Under the pieces are notes generated by a model that was given only the letters and a program-made list of their open reading frames with translations, did not search any database and was not told the DNA's origin. Position numbers and translations under genes: made by a program. Shown piece by piece: positions 1-7,075 of a stretch of DNA of 19,176 nucleotides. Every line of letters begins with the position of its first letter. The stretch's first letter is position 1. The stretch is from JACCUZ01 sp038246575 (GTDB lineage Bacteria > Actinomycetota > Actinomycetes > JACCUZ01). The stretch is taken from assembly GCA_038246575.1 (NCBI GenBank), contig JBBRVU010000067.1, forward strand, positions 1 through 19,176. Reading direction: 5' to 3'.

Positions 1-2402
1 GGCAGCGAGTTCAGTCGCAGGCTGAAGGAGGTGTAGAAGTCGTCAGCTGCGCTGAACCCCTCCTGCAGGTAGGTGGTGGTCCCTCCGGAAACGCGCGCTG
101 AGTAGGCGCCGCCCAGCGGGGTGGAGGAGTCGAGGGTGACGGTGCCGCCCACGGCGTCGACCCCGGTGACCGGGTCGACCAGACGGCCGCCCTCGAAGGT
201 GACGTCCTTGATCCGTGACCCACCCGGCGCCGGCGGCGGCGGAGTGGCCGAGCTGCCCAGCAGGAAGTCGGAGGTGGCGTAGGCGCCCTGGGTGACGACC
301 ACGGTCTGCGTCTCGGTCACGTGCCCGGCTGCCTCCGCCGTGACCTCCCACGTGCCCGGAGGCACGTCGTCGAGCCGGTAGCGGCCCAATGCGTCGGTGG
401 TGGTCACGCCGTGGTGGAAGGACACGGTCGCACCGGCAAGCGGATCGTTCGTGTCGCGGTCACGGACCTCGCCGGTGATGTACGTGGCCAGCGGCACCAG
501 CGCCTCGTCGAGCACGGTGGTGCCACCAGGCGTCACGGTCACGTCGCGGGCCACAGCGGCGTAGCCGGAAGCGGACACGTCCACGGTCATCCGCCGCGAC
601 GGCAGCCCCGTCACCCGGAACTTCCCGGCCGAGTCCGTGGACGTCGAGCCGCCGGCGTACGAGATCGCGGCACCTTGCAGGGCCTGCCCGGTCTTGCTGT
701 CGGTCACCGTCCCCTGCATGGTGCCCGGGACGGTGAGTGTCACATCGGTCGTCGTGGTGGCGCCGCCATTGACGGTGGCCGACCGGGTCTCGGTCGCGTA
801 CCCCGCCGCCGAGATCGTGAGGACCTGCTCGCCGCTGGGCGTTCCTGCCAAGGTGTAGCGCCCACCGATGTCGGTGGACGTCGATCCGCCGGCGTAGGAG
901 ACGGTGGCTGCAGCGATGGGGTCACCCGTGACCTCGTCGGTCACGCGACCCGAGATGCCGCCCGGTGCAACCGCGCCGCTCGTCCCGATGCGCACGAACC
1001 GGGCGACCGAGGGAACCCCCGCCGCGTCCTTGACCACGAGCATGTACACACCAGGGGGAGCGACCCCGCCGCTAGCCGGAGCCGTCGCCGAGATCGTGCC
1101 CCCTGCCGTCGTGAACGACAGCGGCACGTAGCGCTGGTTCTGGTCGAACGCGTGGGTGTCCGCACCCGGACGGATCAATGCCACCGACGTGATCGGGCCG
1201 CTGCTCGTGGCCTGGAGCGAGATGGTCCGGCCGTAAGCAGCCACGGTGGGAGCGCTGGTGATGACCGGCCGCGGCCCGTTGCTGAGGTAGGGCGGGGAGT
1301 AGATCTGCGCATGCAGCCGACCAGCCGCCTCGCCACCCGACGTGAGCACCCGGCCGTCCGGCAGCAGAGCTGCCGTTGAGTGGTACATCCGGGCCTCGGA
1401 CATCGTGGCGACCGGGGTCCACTGCTCGGTAGCGGGGTCCCAGATCTCCGGGACGAGGTCGGCCTGGTTGGCGTCGTCGGCCGCCCGAGTGCCCCCGACT
1501 GCGAGAACCGAGCCGTCGGACAGCAGGACGAGGTTGTGCCGACGGCGCGGGAAGTTCATGGGACTGATCCGGCGCCACTGCGGGCTGGCCGCGGTCATGT
1601 CCACCACGGCGGCCTGGTCCAGCCCGGGGTCCCCGCCTCCGGAGCGGAGGATCTTGCCGGGCTGGTACATCACCGCGGACTCGGAGTAGCCGTTGGTGGC
1701 AAAGGAGTTCGTCGGTCCCGCCGACCACGATCCGGTGCCGGTCGGGTCCAGGGTGGCCGTGCTGGCTCGGCTCCCCGCCTCGTACACCTTGCTGTTGGGA
1801 AGCACGAACATGAAGGGATACAGCTGCTGGTCCCTCGGGGCGGTCGTGAGCGTCGTCCACTTGTCGGAGGCGGGGTCATAGACCTCGGGCAGCTTGGCCC
1901 GGGAGCCGTCGGGGGCGTCGCCCGACGTGGCCAGCACCCTGCCGTCAGCCAGGGTGGTCGCGGTGGCGTACCAACGCGCGTACGCCATCGGCGCGCCCTG
2001 GGTCCAGGACGAGGTCTGCGGGTCGAACAGCGCGGTCACGGTGGTGCCGTTGTGCGGTGAGCCGTTCTGCCCGCCGACCACCATGACCCGGCCGTCGGCG
2101 AGCGTTGACTGGCCGGCGCAGTGGAGATCCCCGAAGAGCGCGGGGCTGGGCGTGAAGGCCCCGCTGGCCGGGTCCCAGACGCGTGCGTTGTCCCCGGTGG
2201 ACCAGATCAGCACCTTGCCCGTCGAGAGCACGACGGCGTGCTTGCCCTGAATGCCCCAGTCGAGGACCGGTCCCCAGGAGCCGGTGCTGTCCACGACGGC
2301 CGCCTCGGCAGCCGTCACGGTCGGACTGACCCAGGACCCGCCCGCGGCCACCAGCGCCAGGACGACAGCACCTCGGGCCACGCTCGTTCGCACGGCGACC
2401 AT
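1..2402 (-). CDS. Secreted copper-radical oxidase (galactose/glyoxal oxidase, GlxA-like) with three carboxypeptidase-regulatory-like repeats; C-terminus beyond window
   Basis: Reverse-strand reading gives an uninterrupted 800-residue frame running off the left edge. The start is ATG at 2402, preceded by a GGAGGGGG ribosome site about 5 nt upstream. Residues 1-34 form a Sec-type signal peptide ending near AEA. Residues 40-370 are a kelch-type beta-propeller and residues 375-475 a DUF1929-type domain. Every cofactor residue of galactose oxidase has a counterpart: Cys95 (HCAGQS) and Tyr145 (ARWYAT) for the Tyr-Cys crosslink, Tyr340-His341 (RMYHSTAALLPDGR) and His417 (DTHAFDQNQR) for copper. Three ~79-residue repeats follow (about 481-559, 560-638, 639-717), then a Pro-rich linker and the start of a concanavalin-like domain. 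Known for the family: extracellular oxidation of primary alcohols or aldehydes with H2O2 release. The substrate is unknown. In Streptomyces, glxA pairs with the glycan synthase cslA; no CslA is visible here. It lies 187 bp downstream of the P450 gene, probably as its own unit. Confidence 0.9.
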   Translation of the reverse strand, partial: MVAVRTSVARGAVVLALVAAGGSWVSPTVTAAEAAVVDSTGSWGPVLDWGIQGKHAVVLSTGKVLIWSTGDNARVWDPASGAFTPSPALFGDLHCAGQSTLADGRVMVVGGQNGSPHNGTTVTALFDPQTSSWTQGAPMAYARWYATATTLADGRVLATSGDAPDGSRAKLPEVYDPASDKWTTLTTAPRDQQLYPFMFVLPNSKVYEAGSRASTATLDPTGTGSWSAGPTNSFATNGYSESAVMYQPGKILRSGGGDPGLDQAAVVDMTAASPQWRRISPMNFPRRRHNLVLLSDGSVLAVGGTRAADDANQADLVPEIWDPATEQWTPVATMSEARMYHSTAALLPDGRVLTSGGEAAGRLHAQIYSPPYLSNGPRPVITSAPTVAAYGRTISLQATSSGPITSVALIRPGADTHAFDQNQRYVPLSFTTAGGTISATAPASGGVAPPGVYMLVVKDAAGVPSVARFVRIGTSGAVAPGGISGRVTDEVTGDPIAAATVSYAGGSTSTDIGGRYTLAGTPSGEQVLTISAAGYATETRSATVNGGATTTTDVTLTVPGTMQGTVTDSKTGQALQGAAISYAGGSTSTDSAGKFRVTGLPSRRMTVDVSASGYAAVARDVTVTPGGTTVLDEALVPLATYITGEVRDRDTNDPLAGATVSFHHGVTTTDALGRYRLDDVPPGTWEVTAEAAGHVTETQTVVVTQGAYATSDFLLGSSATPPPPAPGGSRIKDVTFEGGRLVDPVTGVDAVGGTVTLDSSTPLGGAYSARVSGGTTTYLQEGFSAADDFYTSFSLRLNSL

Positions 2403-2589
2403 GACGTCCCCCTCCACCGGCAACCAGCGCCGCTGCCCCTAAGGCGGACTCCGACGAGACCACCACCCGGGGAGAGAGTAAAGACAAGGTCAAGCGTTTG
2501 TGGCGGTTTCGTGAAATCTGCGACCTGGTCGTCAGGCGCGGTGGGCCAGGGAGAGGGCGAAGTCGCCGGCAGCGCCGAGCCGGAACCGG

Positions 2590-3741
2590 TCAGGCGGACC
2601 GGGTCAGGTGCATCTCGCCGCGGGGGAGCAGCGTGAGTCCGGTGCGCACCTCCGGCTCGCCGCCGATAGCGCGCAGGCGGCCGTCGCAGAACGGCTCGAG
2701 CGCCGTGGTGAGCATCAGCCGCGCCAGGTGTGCGCCCAAGCAGGTCCGCACCCCGGCCGCGAAAGGGATGTAGCCCCAGGCCGGGAGCGTGTTGCCGGAG
2801 GCGAACCGGTCGGGTTCGAAGCGGTGCGGGTCGGGCCACAGGTCCGGGTCGTGGTGGGTGAGCCACGGCGCGTAGAACACCAGGGTCTTGGCCGGTATCT
2901 CGACGCCGTCGTACGGCACCGCCGCCGTGGTCTCCCGGCTCCCCAGCCACCCGACCGGGTACATCCGAAGCGTCTCGTCGACGACGTGCGGCAGTGCCTC
3001 GCGGTCGGCCCAGCGCGGCGAGGTCGTGAGATGCCAGAGAGCCCAGGCCAGGGTGTGAGTCGTCGTGTCGTAACCGGCGGCGAAGGACACGCGCACCTCC
3101 TCGACGGACCGGTCCACCGAGTCGCGGACGTGCGCAGCAAGGCTTCCCTCGGGCGCGGTCGCCACAGCTTCGGTCAACGCCGCCGTCATCCGCCGGAACA
3201 GCAGCGGGCGGGGCAGCAACGGCGCCGGCATCGGCTGGTCGAGCGGGTGCACGAAGCTGTTCAGCAACGCCGGGTCGAGTGCGGGCCCGGTGCCGAAGAA
3301 GGCGCGTTGCAGCATGGCCTGGACGGTCCCGGACGCCCAAGCCGACGCCTCGAAGGGCTCGCGGGGCAGTCGCTCGGCGACCACGGCTCGCAAGTCGTCA
3401 CGGAGCACCTCGAGCGCGCGGGCATGGAACGCGGGGTTGAGGCTCGCGCGTCGCGGCCGGTGCTCGGGACCGTCGGTGAGCACGACGCCACCGGCGAGGT
3501 ACGGCGTGCGCTGGCTGAGGCTGCCGTGACTCTGGAAGGTCGCGGTGTCCTTGAGCAGCAACCGGTTCCAGTCGGGGCTGTAGCCCACGACGGCGCGCCG
3601 CCACAGCCGCAGCTCGAACACCTTGCCCAGCCGGGCGCCCTCCTCGATCAAGGCGAGAGGGTCGATGCCGAAGCGGCCGAGATGCCCGGCGATCGGCTGC
3701 GGTCGCGGCGCGGGGAAGCGGCCGGCGATTGTCCGCCTCAC
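2590..3741 (-). CDS. Cytochrome P450
   Basis: A soluble bacterial-type P450 of 383 residues, catalysing NAD(P)H-driven oxidation through ferredoxin partners that are not encoded here. With the GTG at 3741, the I-helix oxygen-activation motif AGYDTT is at about 222-227, the ExxR motif (ETLR) at 256-259 and the haem-binding loop FAAGVRTCLG has its thiolate Cys at 334. All key residues are intact. The start is chosen because GTG at 3741 overlaps the glycosyltransferase stop in a GTGA arrangement, and the protein then opens directly with the Pro-rich FPAPRP segment usual before helix A. GTG at 3762 is an in-frame alternative. The open frame continues upstream into the glycosyltransferase gene, but that part is Arg-rich and antisense-like. 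Being coupled to a glycosyltransferase and an acyltransferase suggests it hydroxylates a lipid or carotenoid that is then glycosylated and acylated. The family number and substrate are not determinable by eye. Confidence 0.9.
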   Translation of the reverse strand: MRRTIAGRFPAPRPQPIAGHLGRFGIDPLALIEEGARLGKVFELRLWRRAVVGYSPDWNRLLLKDTATFQSHGSLSQRTPYLAGGVVLTDGPEHRPRRASLNPAFHARALEVLRDDLRAVVAERLPREPFEASAWASGTVQAMLQRAFFGTGPALDPALLNSFVHPLDQPMPAPLLPRPLLFRRMTAALTEAVATAPEGSLAAHVRDSVDRSVEEVRVSFAAGYDTTTHTLAWALWHLTTSPRWADREALPHVVDETLRMYPVGWLGSRETTAAVPYDGVEIPAKTLVFYAPWLTHHDPDLWPDPHRFEPDRFASGNTLPAWGYIPFAAGVRTCLGAHLARLMLTTALEPFCDGRLRAIGGEPEVRTGLTLLPRGEMHLTRSA

Positions 3742-4907
3742 CCGATCGACCGGCCCTTCCACGTCGCGTTGCGGCGCATCGCGACGGCGTAGACGGGCAG
3801 GGCGGCGAGTGGCGTCACCGGCACCAGCAAGGCCTCCCACGGCGCACCGCGTCCCGTGGTCGCGTTGACGATCACGCGCTGCACCGAGCCGGCCGTCGCT
3901 GCGAGCGCCCACCCGCTGTCGCGCCGGGCGAGAACCCACGGCAGCGTGTAGGTCACCAGATGAGCCAGCGCCGTCAGCGCCATCAGCAGGCGCGACCCGC
4001 CGTGGGCCGCGCGCACCGACTTGCCGAAGCCGCGCACGGTCGCGCGGTAGCCGTCGTACATCCGGGTCTGCACGAGCTCGTTGCCCAGGGCCAGCCCGAG
4101 GCGCAGGCCGGCTGAGCGCGCGGTGAAGGCCAGCCGGACGTCCTCGACGACCGCGTCGCGCGCCGCCTCGTGGCCACCGATCGCGTCGTAGGCCTCGCGC
4201 TGGAAGGCCAGCAGCTGCCCGTTGGCCGAGGCCGCGGCGGGGATCGGCATGGACAGCAGCCCGAACGGCAGGAACGCCAGCAGCACGTCGTCGATCAGTG
4301 GCACCAGCATCCGCTCGCCGAGACCGACCGTGAGCTGGCGCGGAAACACCGAGAACACGTCGGCGTGCTGCGCCCGAGCAGCGGCGACGATCGCCTCGAC
4401 CGCACCGGGGTGCAGCTCGACGTCGGCGTCGCAGAAGACGAGGAGCTCACCGGTCGCGGCGGCCGCCAGCTGGTGACACGCCCAGGGCTTCCCGTGCCAC
4501 CCGTCGGGCAGCGTCGCGCCGTCGAGGATGCGCACCCGCGGGTCGTTGTCGGCGATCCGGCGGGCGACGTCCGCGGTCCCGTCGGTGGACCCGTCGTCGA
4601 GGAGCAGGATCTCGTCGACGGACTGACGCAGCCAGGTGGGCATCGTCCGCACGATGTTGGCCGCCTCGTCGCGCACCGGGACGAGCAGCGACACGGACCT
4701 CGTCAGCTCGGCACCGGTTGTCGCAGACGTTGCCTCCGCCGAGGTTGTCATCGCCGAGCTGGCCGTGGCCGACGTGGCCGACGTGGCCGCGGCAGCGCCC
4801 GCAGCCCGCAGTCGCGGGAAGACCTGCGCGTTGGCGAGCAGCGAGATGGTCTTGACCGCGTGGAAGACCAGGACGCCGGCTCTCAGCGCGCGAAGGGAGC
4901 GGCCCAC
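3738..4907 (-). CDS. Membrane-associated family 2 glycosyltransferase (CrtQ/HpnB-like)
   Basis: A 389-residue GT-A fold glycosyltransferase transferring a sugar from a nucleotide donor to a lipid-like acceptor. An N-terminal hydrophobic segment (about 11-29) is followed by an unusual Ala/Thr/Ser-rich stretch (35-68). The catalytic domain then shows VPVRDEA, LLLDDGSTDGT (about 101-111), LPDGWHGKPWACHQL (133-147), the metal-binding DAD motif (D160-D162) and a VEDVR acceptor/base motif (E255-D256). C-terminal hydrophobic segments at about 290-350 anchor it. The GWHGKPWA signature is seen in carotenoid-glycosylating CrtQ-type and hopanoid-cluster glycosyltransferases. The start is GTG at 4907, with AGAGG about 8 nt upstream; it overlaps the end of the acyltransferase by 25 bp and its own stop overlaps the P450 start. 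This tight coupling suggests co-translation and a shared pathway. The acceptor is an inference. Confidence 0.87.
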   Translation of the reverse strand: MGRSLRALRAGVLVFHAVKTISLLANAQVFPRLRAAGAAAATSATSATASSAMTTSAEATSATTGAELTRSVSLLVPVRDEAANIVRTMPTWLRQSVDEILLLDDGSTDGTADVARRIADNDPRVRILDGATLPDGWHGKPWACHQLAAAATGELLVFCDADVELHPGAVEAIVAAARAQHADVFSVFPRQLTVGLGERMLVPLIDDVLLAFLPFGLLSMPIPAAASANGQLLAFQREAYDAIGGHEAARDAVVEDVRLAFTARSAGLRLGLALGNELVQTRMYDGYRATVRGFGKSVRAAHGGSRLLMALTALAHLVTYTLPWVLARRDSGWALAATAGSVQRVIVNATTGRGAPWEALLVPVTPLAALPVYAVAMRRNATWKGRSIG

Positions 4908-5593
4908 CGGGCCAGCCTCTCGTCTGTGCTGCGCCGGCCGCGAACGATCTCCGTGTAGCCGGTGAGCGGCTCCCGGGGGTCACTAGTCGCCAGCTGCTCG
5001 TCGATGCCGGCAAGTCCTTCGCCCAGGACCCGGGCCAGCTCGGCGGTCGTGGCGGTCAGGTCGGCGCGCGAGGATCCCGGCGGCCGGGGCACCGGGGTCA
5101 GGTCGACGTACGCCTCGCTGTGCTGGTGCCCGCGGGCCGCGACCCGCACGGCCGCCGCGACCAGGGGTGCGTCACCGTGCAGGGCGAACCAGGCGGCGCC
5201 GTCGGCGACCTCCTTCAGCGGGCCGGCCGGCAGCAGCTCCCGCTCGGGGAAGACGATGAGGGTGTGACCGACGGCCAGGTGGTCGAGGCCCTGGCGCAGC
5301 TCGGCGGTGCCGAAGACGCCGACGCGGCGCAGAAACGTGAAGTCCCCGAGGTTGGCCTGATCCATGACCAGCGAGGGGGTCCGTTTCGCCTTGGAGAGGA
5401 TCGCGGCCGCGACGAACGGGTCCCACCAGCTCTGGTGCGGTGCTGCCCAGACGAACCCCCCGGCGGGCAGCCTGCCCCGCATCCAGACCCCGCGCAGACC
5501 GCGTCTGACCAGCTGGTCGAAACCGCGCAGCAGGATCCCGCCACCAGGCATGTCCGCCGCCCGGTCGGCACCCTGTCCGTTGTGTCTGGTCAC
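4883..5593 (-). CDS. 1-acyl-glycerol-3-phosphate acyltransferase-like (PlsC family) protein
   Basis: A 236-residue acyltransferase of the PlsC/LPLAT fold, transferring an acyl group to a hydroxyl. The catalytic HxxxxD motif is present as HQSWWD (H53-D58), and the acceptor-binding block appears as VFPERE (about 114-119), where FPEG is usual. No clear membrane span is seen; it is probably a peripheral membrane protein. The frame stays open far upstream, opposite the decarboxylase gene, but the real start must lie in the divergent intergenic region. GTG at 5593 is chosen because a TACCGT (TAnnnT) -10-like element ends 7 nt before it, fitting a leaderless mRNA. ATG at 5551 (222 residues) is the main alternative, and neither has a good ribosome site. 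It is first in the acyltransferase-glycosyltransferase-P450 cassette. By analogy with CrtQ-CrtO of staphyloxanthin synthesis it may acylate a glycosylated lipid or carotenoid; that role is inference. Confidence 0.83.
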   Translation of the reverse strand: MTRHNGQGADRAADMPGGGILLRGFDQLVRRGLRGVWMRGRLPAGGFVWAAPHQSWWDPFVAAAILSKAKRTPSLVMDQANLGDFTFLRRVGVFGTAELRQGLDHLAVGHTLIVFPERELLPAGPLKEVADGAAWFALHGDAPLVAAAVRVAARGHQHSEAYVDLTPVPRPPGSSRADLTATTAELARVLGEGLAGIDEQLATSDPREPLTGYTEIVRGRRSTDERLARWAAPFAR

Positions 5594-5687
5594 TGGCGCG
5601 ACGGTAGTGCCTGCCGATTCGCCGCGGAGGCTGGCCCGACGGGCACCCGACTGGCCCAACCGGCGCCGGTGCAGCACAGTGTTGCGA

Positions 5688-7064
5688 ATGAGCGCTGATC
5701 CCGATGTGTACGGTCCCGCCCTCGACCGCGCCCGACAGCACGCCGACGCCTGGCTAGGGTCGCTGGCCGACCGCGCGGTGCCCTTCGAGGCTTCGGCGGA
5801 CGAGGTCGGAAAGGCGCTCGGCACCGAGCTGCCCGACGGGCCCCAGGAGCCGACCGCAGTCATCGACCTGCTCGCCGAGGCAGTCGAGCCGGGGTTGATG
5901 GCCATGCCCGGCGGCCGGTTCTTCGGCTGGGTCATCGGTGGCACACTGCCAGCTGCGCTGGCCGCTGACTGGCTGGTCAGCGCCTGGGACCAGAACAGCG
6001 GGATGCGCTACGCGACCCCCGGCACCGTGGCCGTCGAGGAGGTCGCGTCGGTGTGGCTGCTCGATCTGCTTGGTCTCCCCGCCGGGGCGGACGTCGGGTT
6101 CGTCACCGGCGGGACGATGGCCAACTTCACCGGCTTGGCCGCGGGGCGCCAGCACGTGCTGGCCGAGGCCGGCTGGGACCTCGACCGCGACGGGCTCAGC
6201 GGCGGACCGAAGGTCAACGTCCTCGTCGGCGCCGACCGGCACGCCACCATCGATCTCGCGTTGCGCTACCTCGGCCTCGGCGCACCGACGGAGGTCGACG
6301 TCGACGACCAGGGCCGGATCCGGCCCGACGCCCTGGCCGCAGCCCTCGACGCGGTGACCGGCCCGACGATCGTCGCGCTGCAGGCCGGCAACCTGCACTC
6401 CGGCGCCTTCGACCGGATGCCGGAGTCCATCGCGGCAGCGCACCAGCACGACGCGTGGGTGCACGTCGATGGTGCCTTCGGCCTGTGGGCGGCGGCGGCC
6501 CCGTCGTTGCGCCACCTCGTTGCCGGCATGGATGCCGCCGACTCGTGGGCCACGGATGCGCACAAGACGCTCAACACGCCGTACGACTGCGGCATCGTCG
6601 TGGTCTCCCGACCCGAGCGGCTGCGCGCCAGCATGGGCACGCACACCAGCTACCTCGTGCACGCCGAGGGCATCGGTGACCCGCTCGAGCGGGTGCCCGA
6701 GCTGTCCCGGCGCGCCCGCGGCATCCCGGTGTGGGCAGCGTTGCGCTCGCTCGGACGCTCCGGGGTGGCCGACCTCGTCGAGGGTCTGGCTGCGCATGCC
6801 GCGCGCTTCGCGGAGGGCATCGGCGCGATCGAGGGCGTCGAGATCCGTCATGACGTCGTGTTCACCCAGGTGTGCGCGTCCTTCGGGTCCGACGAACGCA
6901 CTCAGCAGGTGACCCAGCGGCTGCTGGCCGACGGGACTGCCTGGATGTCGGGCTCGCGGTGGAGAGATCGCGACGTGCTGCGGGTGTCGGTGAGCAACTG
7001 GTCGACGGACGCCGACGACGTCGAACGCAGCATCGAGGCCGTCCAGCGAGCGGCGGCGGGCTGA
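5688..7064 (+). CDS. Pyridoxal-phosphate-dependent group II decarboxylase family protein
   Basis: A 458-residue fold-type I PLP enzyme of the aromatic-amino-acid/glutamate decarboxylase group. The PLP Schiff-base lysine is K293 in TDAHKTLN. D261 in HVDGAFGLWA is the Asp that contacts the pyridine nitrogen. TGGTMAN (about residue 142) is the phosphate-binding region, and the N-terminal FFGWVIGG block also fits the family. The C-terminal small domain ends with RVSVSNWSTDADDVERSI, typical of these enzymes. The length matches the family (about 450-490). ATG at 5688 is preferred; a GTG lies 9 nt upstream and neither has a convincing ribosome site. It is divergent from the acyltransferase and convergent with the GGDEF-EAL gene, so it is probably a single-gene unit. 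Substrate specificity (Tyr, Trp, Glu, Asp or another amino acid) cannot be read from the sequence, and some family members do other PLP chemistry. Confidence 0.88.
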   Translation: MSADPDVYGPALDRARQHADAWLGSLADRAVPFEASADEVGKALGTELPDGPQEPTAVIDLLAEAVEPGLMAMPGGRFFGWVIGGTLPAALAADWLVSAWDQNSGMRYATPGTVAVEEVASVWLLDLLGLPAGADVGFVTGGTMANFTGLAAGRQHVLAEAGWDLDRDGLSGGPKVNVLVGADRHATIDLALRYLGLGAPTEVDVDDQGRIRPDALAAALDAVTGPTIVALQAGNLHSGAFDRMPESIAAAHQHDAWVHVDGAFGLWAAAAPSLRHLVAGMDAADSWATDAHKTLNTPYDCGIVVVSRPERLRASMGTHTSYLVHAEGIGDPLERVPELSRRARGIPVWAALRSLGRSGVADLVEGLAAHAARFAEGIGAIEGVEIRHDVVFTQVCASFGSDERTQQVTQRLLADGTAWMSGSRWRDRDVLRVSVSNWSTDADDVERSIEAVQRAAAG

Positions 7065-7075
7065 CCCGGCCGCTC
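7048..7075. terminator. Candidate bidirectional hairpin terminator between convergent genes
   Basis: Arms 7048-7054 (GAGCGGC) and 7069-7075 (GCCGCTC) pair perfectly, and an inner CGGG/CCCG pairs across a CTGA loop, with a 2-nt bulge on the left arm. It spans the stop codon of the decarboxylase and touches the stop codon of the convergent GGDEF-EAL gene. There is no T-run, so it would be an I-shaped terminator of the kind common in actinobacteria. Confidence 0.4.

Noticed and set aside
321..1379. Plus-strand open frame opposite the oxidase
   Set aside because: The reverse strand encodes a continuous recognisable oxidase with conserved catalytic residues; the plus-strand product is low-complexity.
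2586..2602. Small hairpin CCGGTC-AGGCG-GACCGG over the P450 stop codon
   Set aside because: It has only six base pairs and no T-run; such structures are frequent by chance at this G+C content. It might still contribute to termination before the oxidase gene.
5594..5944. N-terminal extension of the acyltransferase frame
   Set aside because: It lies across the divergent intergenic region and opposite the decarboxylase start; the residues look like antisense translation.
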